This document shows positions 25,541-34,737 of a DNA stretch of 64,000 nucleotides, in pieces. A program made the translations under genes and the position numbers. The notes beneath the pieces were generated by a model. It was given only the letters and a program-made list of their open reading frames with translations. It did no database searches and had not been told where the DNA came from. This DNA comes from Methanomassiliicoccales archaeon LGM-RCC1 (GTDB taxonomy: Archaea; Thermoplasmatota; Thermoplasmata; Methanomassiliicoccales; Methanomethylophilaceae). The stretch spans positions 620,001 through 684,000 of the forward strand of contig CP115555.1 in the NCBI GenBank assembly GCA_030168575.1, read 5' to 3'. Each line of letters begins with the position of its first letter. The stretch's first letter is position 1.

Positions 25541-27289
25541 ATGGCGATAAGACAACCGGTTGTGAGCGTTCTCGGTCACGTTGACCATGGGAAGACCAAG
25601 CTTTTGGATAGGATCAGGGGAACATCGGTGCAGGCCCGCGAGGCAGGCGCCATCACGCAGCACATAGGTGCGACCGAAGTCCCCATCGAGCACATCTACA
25701 AAGTCTGTAAACAGCTCATCGGGAACAAGAAGTTCGACGTTCCTGGATTGCTTTTCATCGACACCCCAGGCCACCATTCTTTCATCACTCTCCGTGCGAG
25801 GGGAGGATCCCTCGCAGATATCGCCGTTCTCGTCATAGACATAAGGGAGGGGCTGATGCCCCAGACCATCGAGTCCATCAGGATCCTCAGGCAGTACAAG
25901 ACGCCGTTCGTCATCGCCCTCAACAAGATCGACACCATCGAGGGTTGGATCTCCGAGGAGGGAAGGCCGTTCATCCTGTCCGAGAAGCAGCAGCAGGCTC
26001 ACACGCTGCAGGTATTCAACGACAAGCTGTACACCGTCATCGCGCAGCTCTCCGAGGAGGGCATCTTCGCTGACAGGTACGACAGGATCGACGATTTCAC
26101 CAAGAACGTGGCGCTCGTCCCCATGTCCGCAAAGGAAGGGGAGGGTGTGCCCGATCTGCTTCTGGTCCTCATAGGATTGGCGCAGCGCTTCCTGGAGTCG
26201 AGGCTGGAGAAAGGAGAGGGACCAGGTAAGGGAACAATCCTGGAGATCAAGGAGGAGAAGGGACTGGGGAAGACCCTGGACATGATTCTCTATTCCGGTA
26301 CGATCAAGAAAGGAGACATGGTCGCCCTGGGTACGAGGGGAGCACCCGTAGTGACCAAGGTCAAGGCGATCCTGAAACCCAAACCACTCGATGAGATCCG
26401 CGATCCCAGGGACAGGTTCGATTCCGTCCCCGTGCTGCACGCAGCGGCGGGAGTCAAGATCTCCTGTCAGAACGTCGACGGGGTCATCGCCGGCGCTCCT
26501 ATGCTAGTCGTGAAGAACGAGAAGGACCCCGCAATCAAATCGCTCCAGGAGGAGTCCACGGTCAAGATCGAGACGACCGAGAACGGTATCTCCATCAAGG
26601 CCGATGCGGTAGGTTCCCTGGAAGCTCTGGCGTTCGAGGCCAAGGCCAACAACATCCCCATCCGCAAGTACGGAGTGGGAGAGATCACCAGGAGGGATAT
26701 AGTGGAGGCCGCCTACGGCGACAAGAAGAACTGTGTCCTCTTGGGATTCAACGCTACATTATCGAAGGATGCGGAGGCCGAGCTGGCCCTGCATCCCGAA
26801 CTCAAGGTCATCACCAACCAGATCGTCTACAAGCTCATCGAGGATTACGTCGAGTGGGTGGACGAGACCAAGAGGCAGGCCGAGGGAGACAAGAGGGCGG
26901 AGTTCTCGTTCCCGGCCAAGTTCAAGATCCTGCCAAACTGCATCTTCCGTGCCAGCAAACCGGCCATCGTCGGCGTAAGGGTACTGGCCGGTAGGATCAG
27001 GCCCGGAGAGAACCTCATAGGTCCCGACGGTCGCGACTGCGGAAGGATCAAGTCGATCCATACCGGAGAGGACACCCTGAAGGAAGCCGTACAGGGAGAG
27101 GAGGTTGCCGTCGGTATAGAGGGTGTCACCGCGGGCAGGCAGATCAACGAGGAAGATGTCATCTATGTGGACCTCATTGGATCTTCCATAAAACCGCTGA
27201 AGGAGATGGACCTCAACGAGGACGAGAAGATGGCCTTGGAAGAGACCATCGCCATCAAGCGCAAGGACGAGCCATTCTGGGGAATGTGA
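25541..27289 (+). CDS. infB: Translation initiation factor aIF5B (IF2-like GTPase)
   Basis: 582 aa from ATG 25541 (GTG 25532 is an alternative; the leader is short either way). The GTPase domain shows G1 [11 protein letters not shown], switch I TQHIGATEV, G3 DTPGHHSF and G4 NKIDTIEG. The rest matches the archaeal/eukaryal IF5B layout with domain II, the alpha/beta/alpha domain III and the C-terminal domain IV. It joins ribosomal subunits and positions initiator tRNA. No intein is present, the length being standard. Confidence 0.95.
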   Translation: MAIRQPVVSVLGHVDHGKTKLLDRIRGTSVQAREAGAITQHIGATEVPIEHIYKVCKQLIGNKKFDVPGLLFIDTPGHHSFITLRARGGSLADIAVLVIDIREGLMPQTIESIRILRQYKTPFVIALNKIDTIEGWISEEGRPFILSEKQQQAHTLQVFNDKLYTVIAQLSEEGIFADRYDRIDDFTKNVALVPMSAKEGEGVPDLLLVLIGLAQRFLESRLEKGEGPGKGTILEIKEEKGLGKTLDMILYSGTIKKGDMVALGTRGAPVVTKVKAILKPKPLDEIRDPRDRFDSVPVLHAAAGVKISCQNVDGVIAGAPMLVVKNEKDPAIKSLQEESTVKIETTENGISIKADAVGSLEALAFEAKANNIPIRKYGVGEITRRDIVEAAYGDKKNCVLLGFNATLSKDAEAELALHPELKVITNQIVYKLIEDYVEWVDETKRQAEGDKRAEFSFPAKFKILPNCIFRASKPAIVGVRVLAGRIRPGENLIGPDGRDCGRIKSIHTGEDTLKEAVQGEEVAVGIEGVTAGRQINEEDVIYVDLIGSSIKPLKEMDLNEDEKMALEETIAIKRKDEPFWGM

Positions 27290-27588
27290 AGTTCTGCTGA
27301 AGATCGGGATTTATGTGTCGTTTTTCAACGATATATGTGTCCGATTTAGAGTTTCACAACGGTTAAATATCGATGGATTAAGGTTCATTTTATCGAACTA
27401 CTATCATTTTTTTCGTTCTTGTTTTCATCGAAAAACAACGATGAGAGTTATAGATGTCACAAGAATTCTAGAATTGATCATCTGGCAAATCTGCATCCAA
27501 ATTGTTTAAAAAAATTAACTACTCTAACATATTAATACCTACGATTCTTCCTTGTTTGCATTGGAGCATACATCCAATACGTGATAAC
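27290..27588 (+). promoter_or_regulatory. AT-rich control region of the ABC importer
   Basis: About 300 bases without a convincing gene. It contains a perfect 12-base palindrome AATTCTAGAATT (27464-27475) about 55 bases upstream of a TATA-like ACATATTAATA (27528-27537). The predicted leader is about 30 bases. The palindrome is a candidate site for a metal or corrinoid regulator. The 64-codon ORF at 27315 looks like chance. Confidence 0.4.
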
Positions 27589-28932
27589 ATGGATAACAAA
27601 TCAATCGCAGCCATCGCTCTTGTGGCCATCATCGTGGTCGCGGGAGTAGCAGCGTTCCTAATCATGAACGGAGACAACTCGGGAGATGCAGACAACTCTC
27701 TCAGTTGTAAGCTCAGGGTTTACGGAAACGCTAACATGGACAATTATCTCGATGAGAAGGATTCCGCATACATCCAGGATATCATCGATGGAAAGACAGT
27801 TTGGAACAGAGACACCCACCCTCTTGCTGATGCCAACAATGACGGAGTCATCAACAGCCAGGATGTTACCTTGGTTAAGAAGTTCATTGCTGGAAGCAGT
27901 GCTACCATGTACTACTTGGACCAGAACGGAGCAGTCAGGTCTGTGCCCTTCCCGCTCACCGGTGTCCTTGGATCCAACTACGGAATCTGTACCGAGTGGA
28001 CTACCGGAATCGATATGGCCTACATCCTCGGTCTCGAGGACAGGGTCACCTACATCGCAACCAGTGATGTAGTTCCCTCCAAGCTCGACCCCGCCCTCTA
28101 CCCCAACGTCGGCAAGATGAAGACCTTCGCAATGAGGAACCCCAGCCTTCCCACTCTGTGGGATGACGGAGTCCGCATCCTTCTCGGAGACCACCCAAGG
28201 GGATTCGGCAGCTACTCTGAGGAAGCAGCATCACTCGGATTCACCATCGTGAAGCTCCCCCTCAACCGTTACGTCAGCAACGTCGGACCTCTCGACACCC
28301 TGATCACGCTCGGTGTCATGTTCGGAGTACAGGACAACACCAAGTCCTTCATCGAGTTCACCGAGAAATCCTACGCGGAGCTCGAGAAGGCCATCAACAA
28401 GTCGAAGACGACCGCGGTATCGTATGTCATCCCCTACATCGCACCCGAGTACGAGTCCTTCTGGATCGACGCACACGGAGCAGGAGCCATGACGACCGCA
28501 GATGTCAACCTCATCGATTTGCTGCCTATGATCTCCAAGATCACCACCACCGCAGCCGATGGATTCGACGAGGTCACCATAGACATGGCAGTTGCAGCGA
28601 ACCCCGATGTGTTCATCTCTGCGATGTACGCCTTCGCGACTGACAAGAGCGTCACCGTCGATCAGTACAAGCAGGCGTTCAAGACCTGGATGGAGTACGG
28701 ATTCGACAAGTCGACAGCAGGAAATAACGACAAGCTATTCGCAGTGCCCTTCGAGGACTGTTCGCTTCCGATCTATGCAACCGCTTACATCCTGGCATCG
28801 ATGGTCTGGCCTGACAGCTTCAACGCTGAGACCGGATGGAAGCTCCTGCAGGAGTACTACGACAACTTCACTCACTTTGATGGAGAAGTAAAGAACTCCA
28901 AGTTCGCGCCTCTCTCCTACAAGGATCTGTGA
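27589..28932 (+). CDS. ABC importer substrate-binding lipoprotein-like protein with dockerin-like repeats
   Basis: 447 aa from ATG 27589. Residues 5-27 are a membrane anchor. Two dockerin type I-like calcium loops follow: GNANMDNYLDEKD (about 46-58) with its helix, and DANNDGVINSQD (81-92) with VTLVKKFI. From about residue 105 to the end it is a periplasmic-binding-protein domain of the metal-chelate type. It is followed by a FecCD/BtuC-type permease and an ATPase, so it should capture an iron chelate or a corrinoid outside the membrane. Dockerin-like repeats on a binding protein are unusual and could dock it to a partner or bind calcium. The substrate is not determined. Confidence 0.8.
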   Translation: MDNKSIAAIALVAIIVVAGVAAFLIMNGDNSGDADNSLSCKLRVYGNANMDNYLDEKDSAYIQDIIDGKTVWNRDTHPLADANNDGVINSQDVTLVKKFIAGSSATMYYLDQNGAVRSVPFPLTGVLGSNYGICTEWTTGIDMAYILGLEDRVTYIATSDVVPSKLDPALYPNVGKMKTFAMRNPSLPTLWDDGVRILLGDHPRGFGSYSEEAASLGFTIVKLPLNRYVSNVGPLDTLITLGVMFGVQDNTKSFIEFTEKSYAELEKAINKSKTTAVSYVIPYIAPEYESFWIDAHGAGAMTTADVNLIDLLPMISKITTTAADGFDEVTIDMAVAANPDVFISAMYAFATDKSVTVDQYKQAFKTWMEYGFDKSTAGNNDKLFAVPFEDCSLPIYATAYILASMVWPDSFNAETGWKLLQEYYDNFTHFDGEVKNSKFAPLSYKDL

Positions 28933-28945
28933 GTTGATTTTCAAC

Positions 28946-28965
28946 AGATGCCCTTCGGGGCATCT
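28946..28965 (+). terminator. UUCG-loop hairpin between binding protein and permease genes
   Basis: Perfect stem AGATGCCC/GGGCATCT closed by TTCG and followed by CCCTTTCT. Within an operon this is more likely a partial terminator or a 3'-end stabiliser that raises binding-protein expression over the membrane parts. Confidence 0.65.
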
Positions 28966-28985
28966 CCCTTTCTATTGGTGATATA

Positions 28986-30128
28986 TTGAGATTCACAAGC
29001 AATATCGACGAAGATGACCTGCTCTCAGTAGCGGTCAAGGATTCCGTTGGTGCCTGGACCGATGATGTCACTGATGATACCAAGTTCGCAGACACATACT
29101 CGGCTTACGAGAAGTCCATTAGGAACAAGATATGCATCATAGCAGGTCTGGTTGTTGTTGCCTTTTTCGCCGCGATCTACTCGATCCAGAGCGGACCTTT
29201 GGTTGGAGATATGCTGGAGACGATCAGCATTCTGTGGCAGGCTCTCATCGGTGCAGCCGATTACGATGATTCCACTGTTCACTGGACCATGTATGCAACG
29301 GCACCTGTGCTCGGTTGCCTTTTCGGAGGAGCCGGTCTCGCTATCTGCGGAGCCATCATGCAGAGCGTTCTGCGTAACCCGATGGCCGACCCGTACACCA
29401 CAGGTATCTCGTCGGGAGCCTCTTTTGGAGCGGCGATAGCAATCGCCTCAGGATCCGTTCTGCTGACCTATCCAGGTCTGACCGTGTTCCTGGCCTTCCT
29501 GTTCTCGATGATCCCCGTGGCGGTGATCCTGCTGATCACCAAGATATCGAACGGATCGCCGATCACGATCGTCATGACTGGAATCGGTATCATGTACGTG
29601 TTCAACGCCCTGACAAGCATCATACGTCTCGTTGCGGGAGGTACCGCGATGTCGGCATTGGACAACTGGCTGATGGGAGATGCACAGCTGGTTGGGTGGG
29701 GAGACCTGCCCTTGATGGTCATTGTGACCGTAGCGGGAATCGCACTCTCCATGTACCTCGCATCTAGGATCAACGTGCTGTCCACAGGCGATGAGAACGC
29801 AAAGGCGATGGGAATCAACGCCGATAAGCTCCGTATCATCTGTCTGATCATCACGGCTGTCGTCAGTGCCGGTATCATCAGTTTCACTGGACTCATCGGA
29901 TTCGTTGGATTGGTCTGTCCTCACATAGTGAGGATGTTCACCGGTGCCGACAACAAGTTCTTGATCCCGGCATCAGCCGCATTCGGATCTGTGCTGATGG
30001 TCGTTGCCCACATGATAGGAAAGCTCATCATCGCACCCACTCTGGTGCCTGTTGGAATAATCATGTCCTGCGTAGGAGGTCCAGTGTTCATCTGGCTCGT
30101 CATACGCAAGAACTCCTCGGCGTGGTGA
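28986..30128 (+). CDS. Metal-chelate/corrinoid ABC transporter permease (FecCD/BtuC family)
   Basis: 380 aa beginning at TTG 28986 with GGTGA just upstream; no ATG in frame fits. The first 55 residues are soluble and acidic, longer than usual. Then nine to ten membrane helices follow with the family signatures NPMADPYTTGISSGASFGAAIAI and FTGLIGFVGLVCPHIVRM. It forms the membrane channel as a dimer with the ATPase encoded next. Confidence 0.85.
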   Translation: MRFTSNIDEDDLLSVAVKDSVGAWTDDVTDDTKFADTYSAYEKSIRNKICIIAGLVVVAFFAAIYSIQSGPLVGDMLETISILWQALIGAADYDDSTVHWTMYATAPVLGCLFGGAGLAICGAIMQSVLRNPMADPYTTGISSGASFGAAIAIASGSVLLTYPGLTVFLAFLFSMIPVAVILLITKISNGSPITIVMTGIGIMYVFNALTSIIRLVAGGTAMSALDNWLMGDAQLVGWGDLPLMVIVTVAGIALSMYLASRINVLSTGDENAKAMGINADKLRIICLIITAVVSAGIISFTGLIGFVGLVCPHIVRMFTGADNKFLIPASAAFGSVLMVVAHMIGKLIIAPTLVPVGIIMSCVGGPVFIWLVIRKNSSAW

Positions 30129-30132
30129 TATC

Positions 30133-30939
30133 ATGACAACTATTGAGATCAAGAATGTCGATTTCGGATATGACGAGGAGCACATAGTCCTGCATGACAT
30201 CAACCTGGACATCAGGGAGCCCGGACTCTACTGCGTCATCGGACCCAATGGAGTCGGTAAATCCACATTGGCCAAGTGCGTCAGCAAGATCGTAAACCCT
30301 CTCAAGGGAGAGGTCCTGCTGAATGGAAAGAACATAAAGGAGATGTCTCACCGCCAGGTGGCCGAGGTCGTCGGATACGTTCCTGCGTTCTCACAGGATG
30401 TCTTCTCTATGTCTGTGGTCGATACGATCATGGTAGGCCGTCACAACCACAGACGCTGGGGATCCAGGAAGAAGGACATGGAAGTCGTCTACAAGGCGAT
30501 GAAGATCATGCGCATCATGGATCTTGCACAGCGCAAGTTCAACGAACTTTCGGCTGGACAGCACCAGAAGGTATCCATTGCACGCGGACTTGTCCAGGAG
30601 ACGGAAGTCCTGATCCTCGATGAGCCCACCGCCAACCTGGATGTCAAATTCCAGGTGTACGTCATGGAATTGCTCAGAGGAGTGGCGGAGAAGCTGGGGA
30701 TCATCATCCTGACCATCTGTCACGATCTGAACGTCACCGCCAAGTACGCGCACAAGGTCATCATGCTGGAGAGGCCGGGTAAGATCTACGCCTTCGGTAC
30801 CCCCGAAGAGGTTCTTACCGCCGACAACATCGAAAGGGTCTACGGCATCAAGTGCCGTGTGATCGAAGAGGAGCAGTACAGGGTCCCGTTGGTGATCCTG
30901 GGCGAACCCATCATGAACGACGCGATCGATGGAATCTGA
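30133..30939 (+). CDS. Metal-chelate/corrinoid ABC transporter ATP-binding protein (FecE/BtuD family)
   Basis: 268 aa. Walker A GPNGVGKST, Q-loop in YVPAFSQDVFS, signature LSAGQHQKVSIARGL, Walker B VLILDEPTANLD and switch CHDLN are all intact. Powers the importer encoded by the two upstream genes; starts 5 bases after the permease stop behind GGTGAT. Confidence 0.9.
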   Translation: MTTIEIKNVDFGYDEEHIVLHDINLDIREPGLYCVIGPNGVGKSTLAKCVSKIVNPLKGEVLLNGKNIKEMSHRQVAEVVGYVPAFSQDVFSMSVVDTIMVGRHNHRRWGSRKKDMEVVYKAMKIMRIMDLAQRKFNELSAGQHQKVSIARGLVQETEVLILDEPTANLDVKFQVYVMELLRGVAEKLGIIILTICHDLNVTAKYAHKVIMLERPGKIYAFGTPEEVLTADNIERVYGIKCRVIEEEQYRVPLVILGEPIMNDAIDGI

Positions 30940-30948
30940 ATCATAAAC

Positions 30949-30980
30949 AGGGTCTTAGGACCCTCCTTTATCTTTTTGTT
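30949..30980 (+). terminator. Terminator of the ABC importer operon
   Basis: AGGGTC-TTAG-GACCCT hairpin followed by CCTTTATCTTTTTG. Confidence 0.75.
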
Positions 30981-31021
30981 AAACGAAACAGCGTTGCATG
31001 AGTCGTTCCTAGTTGGGAATC

Positions 31022-31029
31022 TTTATAAA
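31022..31029 (+). promoter_or_regulatory. TATA box of the S6e operon
   Basis: TTTATAAA 36-43 bases before the S6e ATG; short leader ending in AGGTGTTCAA, the same start context as ilvE. Confidence 0.65.
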
Positions 31030-31064
31030 CCATACTTTATTACACGCCTAATACAGGTGTTCAA

Positions 31065-31463
31065 ATGGCAGAATTCAAAGCTGTTGTTAACGACAAGAAA
31101 ACCGGAAAGTCATACAATGTGGCTGTCTCCGGTCACCACGCGAACTCTCTGATCGGTATCACAATCGGAGAGACAGTCGACGGAGTCTTCTTTGGTCTCC
31201 CCGAGTACAAGATTAAGATCACCGGTGGATCCGACTCCAACGGCACACCCATGAGGAAGGACCTTCCCGGAAACAAGAGGCTCAGACTCCTGCTCTCCGA
31301 CGGAAAGGGATTCCACGAGAGGTACGACGGAGAGAGGAAGAGGACCGCAATCCGCGGTAACGCCATCTCCGCAGAGATCGTCCAGATCAACGCCGTCATC
31401 GAAGAGTACGGACCCAAGTCCATCGAGGAGTGTCTCAACCCCGAGGCACCCGCGGAGAACTGA
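31065..31463 (+). CDS. rps6e: Ribosomal protein S6e
   Basis: 132 aa with the S6e core [19 protein letters not shown], the IGxxxDG motif [24 protein letters not shown] and [18 protein letters not shown]. Small-subunit protein. First gene of S6e-aIF2gamma-PIN, a common archaeal order. Its stop overlaps the next ATG by one base (TGATG). Confidence 0.95.
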   Translation: MAEFKAVVNDKKTGKSYNVAVSGHHANSLIGITIGETVDGVFFGLPEYKIKITGGSDSNGTPMRKDLPGNKRLRLLLSDGKGFHERYDGERKRTAIRGNAISAEIVQINAVIEEYGPKSIEECLNPEAPAEN

Positions 31464-32701
31464 TGAAAGTACCAAAGCAGCCCGAGATCAACATCGGGAT
31501 GATCGGTCACGTCGACCACGGTAAGACAACCCTTACCAAGGCCCTTTCGGGAGAGTGGACTGACCGTCACTCGGAGGAGTTGAAGAGAGGAATCTCCATC
31601 CGTCTCGGGTACGCAGACGTAGCGTTCTACAAATGTCCTGAATGTCAGGGTGCAGCGGCATACGGCACCACCAAGAAGTGTAAGAACTGCGGTGCCGAGG
31701 CCGAGTACCTCAGGGCGGTGTCCTTCGTTGACGCCCCCGGACACGAGACCCTAATGGCGACCATGCTCTCGGGAGCCGCCCTCATGGACGGAGCCCTGCT
31801 GCTGGTGGCGGCTAACGAGAAGTGCCCCCAGCCTCAGACGAAAGAGCATCTGATGGCCCTGTCGATCATCGGTATCGACAAGATCATCATCGTCCAGAAC
31901 AAGATTGACATCGTCACAAGGGAACAGGCCATCGAGAACTACAAGCAGATCAAGGAGTTCGTCAAAGGGACCATAGCGGAGAACGCCCCCATCATCCCCA
32001 TCTCGGCCAACCGCGGTGTGAACATCGATATGCTCATCGAGGCTATCGAGGAGCACATCGTAGCGAAGGTCAAGAGGAATGCGAAGGCAACCCCGCTCAT
32101 GCACGTCGCACGTTCATTCGATATCAACTCCCCCGGAACCAAGCCGGAGGACCTCAAGGGAGGAGTACTGGGAGGAACACTCATCCAGGGAACCCTGAAG
32201 GTCGGGGACGATATCGAGATCTCCCCCGGAAGGAAGACAGAGGTGGCTGGAAAGGTCGTCTACGAGAGGATCACCGCCAAGGTGACATCGCTCGAGGCGG
32301 GCGGCCGTTCCGTCAAGTCGGTGGTTCCCGGAGGACTCATCGCCATCGGAACGGGTCTCGACGCATCCATCACGAAGTCCGACGGATTGACAGGAAGGGT
32401 CATCGGTTCACCCGGTGAGCTTCCCGAGGTCGTCCATGACTTCAAGATGAAGACCACTCTGCTTGACCGTGTGGTGGGTTCATCCGCAGAACTGTCTGTG
32501 GAGGACATCAAGAGCAATGAGCCCCTGATGCTCAGCGTAGGTACGGCTACCACTGTGGGAGTCGTCAAGAGCGCCAGGAACGGAGCGGCCGAGGTCGTGC
32601 TTAAGATCCCGGTGTGCATCCTGCCCGGCCAGAGGGTCGCAATCTCCAGAAGGATCTCCAACAAGTGGAGACTCATCGGTTACGGTATCGTAGATCAGTG
32701 A
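31463..32701 (+). CDS. eif2g: Translation initiation factor aIF2 gamma subunit
   Basis: 412 aa from ATG 31463, which shares one base with the S6e stop; the upstream in-frame extension lies inside S6e and is not used. GTPase motifs [16 protein letters not shown] and QNKIDIV are present. A zinc knuckle is formed by C58, C61, C73 and C76 (CPEC...CKNC), diagnostic for aIF2-gamma. Together with alpha and beta subunits encoded elsewhere it delivers initiator Met-tRNA to the small subunit. Confidence 0.95.
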   Translation: MKVPKQPEINIGMIGHVDHGKTTLTKALSGEWTDRHSEELKRGISIRLGYADVAFYKCPECQGAAAYGTTKKCKNCGAEAEYLRAVSFVDAPGHETLMATMLSGAALMDGALLLVAANEKCPQPQTKEHLMALSIIGIDKIIIVQNKIDIVTREQAIENYKQIKEFVKGTIAENAPIIPISANRGVNIDMLIEAIEEHIVAKVKRNAKATPLMHVARSFDINSPGTKPEDLKGGVLGGTLIQGTLKVGDDIEISPGRKTEVAGKVVYERITAKVTSLEAGGRSVKSVVPGGLIAIGTGLDASITKSDGLTGRVIGSPGELPEVVHDFKMKTTLLDRVVGSSAELSVEDIKSNEPLMLSVGTATTVGVVKSARNGAAEVVLKIPVCILPGQRVAISRRISNKWRLIGYGIVDQ

Positions 32702-32705
32702 GATC

Positions 32706-33074
32706 ATGCAGACCGTCGTGCTCGACACAAACGCCTTACTCATGCCTTTTGAGATGAAGATGAACCTCGACCTCGCACTGAGGGATCTCCTCGGCGAGGT
32801 CAGGATCGTCGTCCCCGGACCGTTGGTCGGGGAATTGAAGCACATGGACCACAAGTACGCGAAAGCGGCCATAGCTTTGGCCCGCAAGTACGAGATCATC
32901 CCTACGGAGTACACCGGGGACAACGCAGTGGTTGAGATGGCCGCCAAGACCGGCGGTTACGTCCTTACCAATGACAAGGAGCTGAGGAGAAGGCTCAGGA
33001 AGGAAGGGGTGCCGATAATCATGCTCCGTTCCGGAACGCACCTCGTCATCGATTCGTATCTCGGCGAGGAATGA
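32706..33074 (+). CDS. PIN-domain ribonuclease-like protein (Fcf1/Utp24-like)
   Basis: 122 aa single PIN domain: VVLDTNALLMPF (first acidic residue), GELKHMDHK (second) and TNDKELRRRLRKEGV (third), giving the Asp/Glu cluster for metal-dependent RNA cleavage. The link to S6e and aIF2-gamma is conserved in archaea and points to rRNA processing rather than a toxin; no antitoxin gene is adjacent. Confidence 0.8.
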   Translation: MQTVVLDTNALLMPFEMKMNLDLALRDLLGEVRIVVPGPLVGELKHMDHKYAKAAIALARKYEIIPTEYTGDNAVVEMAAKTGGYVLTNDKELRRRLRKEGVPIIMLRSGTHLVIDSYLGEE

Positions 33075-33075
33075 T

Positions 33076-33540
33076 TCATCCCGAGATCTCTTTTCCGAAG
33101 TCCGTGATTATCTCCAGAACGTTCCCGACGAGGATGATGTCCATGAGCTCCCTCGCCCTGTCCGTGGATTCCTGGAGTATCCCGATTATACAAAGATCGC
33201 TCCCGAACATGTCCCTCATCATCTGAGCATCCTTGTCCGAGTGCGTGGTCACCGCCACCCTGTGCATCCCGTTGTCGTATGCGACGCATACGCCCTCGAT
33301 CTGATCCACCTTGGCGGTCTCCGGGTCGAGGACGTTGTCCTCTCCCACGATATCGATAATCTGTTTGTCTGGTTCTGTTGATTCCGAGCCTATGATCCTG
33401 GGTCCGATCTCCTTCATTATGGAAGGGTCGGTGACGACGGACGTCCCGCTGCCTTCGAGGCAGACTATAGCAACCTCTATCCTCTTCTCCTCAAGGGACT
33501 TCGATAGGATCGCAGGGACATCCGTCGGCATCCTGATCAC
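33076..33540 (-). CDS. DUF2099/methanogenesis marker protein 8-like protein (short form)
   Basis: 154 aa from GTG 33540 (GTGA overlap with the cyclophilin stop); ATG 33531 is an alternative. The segments VAIVCLEGSGTSVVTDP and VLDPETAKVDQIEGV recall the C-terminal part of the DUF2099 family, which by HMM-based definition is confined to methanogens. The protein lacks the N-terminal Cys-containing portion of the full family, so it is either a shortened lineage version or a degraded copy. The assignment is from memory of the family pattern. Translationally coupled to the cyclophilin gene. Confidence 0.5.
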   Translation of the reverse strand: MIRMPTDVPAILSKSLEEKRIEVAIVCLEGSGTSVVTDPSIMKEIGPRIIGSESTEPDKQIIDIVGEDNVLDPETAKVDQIEGVCVAYDNGMHRVAVTTHSDKDAQMMRDMFGSDLCIIGILQESTDRARELMDIILVGNVLEIITDFGKEISG

Positions 33541-34016
33541 TCGATTACTTCGACCGATACGAGCTTGACAGGTTCAAGAGGCCTGTCCATCCTGTCGGTC
33601 TGGACCTTGCTGATCTTGTCGGCGACGTCCATTCCCTCGAGCACGGTTCCGAACACGGGATGTGCCGAAGGTGTCCTGGGGTCCTCCTTGTCGAGGTAGG
33701 TGTTGTCGACGACGTTGATGAAGAACTGGCTGCCTCCGCTGTGGGGCCTTCCGGTGTTGGCCATCGAGATGGTTCCCCTGATGTTGGAGTGTCCGGTTCC
33801 GAACTCGTCCTCGATGGTGTATCCGGGTCCGCCCATTCCGGTTCCCTGGGGGTCTCCTCCCTGAATCATGAATCCCTCGATGACCCTGTGGAAGATGGTG
33901 CCGTCGTAGAAGCCGTCCTTAGAGAGCTTGACGAAGTTGCCTGTGGTGATGGGCATGTCGTCGTGCATTTTGATCTTGATGTCACCCATTGAGGTGTGCA
34001 TAATCACTGTGGTCAT
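33537..34016 (-). CDS. Peptidyl-prolyl cis-trans isomerase, cyclophilin type
   Basis: 159 aa from ATG 34016. Compact single-domain cyclophilin: FHRVIEGFMIQGGDPQGTGMGG (split here as FHRVIEGFMIQ and GGDPQGTG), GTISMANTG, SGGSQFFI and HPVFGTVLEGMDV, containing the catalytic Arg and the peptide-binding residues. No signal peptide, so cytoplasmic. Catalyses proline isomerisation during folding. Confidence 0.9.
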   Translation of the reverse strand: MTTVIMHTSMGDIKIKMHDDMPITTGNFVKLSKDGFYDGTIFHRVIEGFMIQGGDPQGTGMGGPGYTIEDEFGTGHSNIRGTISMANTGRPHSGGSQFFINVVDNTYLDKEDPRTPSAHPVFGTVLEGMDVADKISKVQTDRMDRPLEPVKLVSVEVIE

Positions 34017-34065
34017 GTGTGGTGGATAGGCTTCATATGAAAAAAACTTGGGTAGCGAAGACTCG

Positions 34066-34074
34066 ATTATATAC
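34066..34074 (+). promoter_or_regulatory. TATA box for the Fe-S flavoprotein gene
   Basis: ATTATATAC about 35 bases before the ATG at 34105, which is preceded by GGTGGGA. Confidence 0.55.
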
Positions 34075-34104
34075 GCTGAAACCCTCGATAGATACGGTGG
34101 GAAC

Positions 34105-34734
34105 ATGAAGGTCCTGTTGATCAACGGAAGCCCTCACGAGAAGGGTTGCACATACACATCACTGAAGGAAGTCGCGGATACGCTGGAACAGAACGGCATC
34201 TCCACCGAGATCCATTGGATCGGCAAGGGGGACATTCCCGGATGCAGAAGCTGCGGATACTGCAGGTCCAAAGGACGTTGCGTCATCGAGGATGATGTAA
34301 ACGCCATCGGAGCGAGGATCGATGAATTCGACGGCTTCGTTTTCGGCGCACCGGTCTTCTATTCCGGGCCTGCGGCGCAGATCACCGCATGGATGGACCG
34401 TTTCTTCTATTCCTACTCATCGAAGCTGGGAGGCAAGGCTGCAGCATCCGTCGTCAACGCCCGCAGGGGAGGCAACTCAGCATCATTCGAGAGGCTCAAC
34501 CAGTACTATCTCATCAGCGGGATGATCGTTCCCGGATCCCAGTATTGGAACATGACCCATGGTTTGGCACCGGAGGACGTCTCCAAGGACGGCGAGGGGC
34601 TTCAGACCATGAGGGCTCTGGGAAGGAACATGGCATGGATCCTGAAATGCATCGATGCAGGCAAGGAGAAAGGACTATCGTTCCCTGAGCTGGAGCCCAG
34701 GATAGCTACCCATTTCGTAATGCCCAAGGAATGA
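34105..34734 (+). CDS. Iron-sulfur flavoprotein (Isf-like NADPH-dependent FMN reductase family)
   Basis: 209 aa from ATG 34105. Flavodoxin-like fold with LLINGSPHEKGCTYTSLKEV (FMN phosphate loop) and FGAPVFYSGPAAQITAWMDR. Residues about 50-62 hold the compact motif C-X2-C-X2-C-X4-C (GCRSCGYCRSKGRC), the [4Fe-4S]-binding signature of methanogen Isf. Such proteins move electrons between ferredoxin and small oxidants, O2 or H2O2. Single gene with its own promoter. Confidence 0.85.
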   Translation: MKVLLINGSPHEKGCTYTSLKEVADTLEQNGISTEIHWIGKGDIPGCRSCGYCRSKGRCVIEDDVNAIGARIDEFDGFVFGAPVFYSGPAAQITAWMDRFFYSYSSKLGGKAAASVVNARRGGNSASFERLNQYYLISGMIVPGSQYWNMTHGLAPEDVSKDGEGLQTMRALGRNMAWILKCIDAGKEKGLSFPELEPRIATHFVMPKE

Positions 34735-34737
34735 GGT

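Noticed and set aside
25541-27289. Intein within aIF5B
   Set aside because: The GTPase motifs follow with normal spacing and the length is that of intein-free archaeal aIF5B.
27315-27509. 64-codon ORF in the AT-rich gap before the ABC importer
   Set aside because: No ribosome site, odd composition, and it covers the likely promoter and operator of the importer.
32706-33074. PIN-domain gene as a VapC-type toxin
   Set aside because: No antitoxin gene is adjacent, and the S6e-aIF2gamma-PIN order is a conserved housekeeping arrangement.
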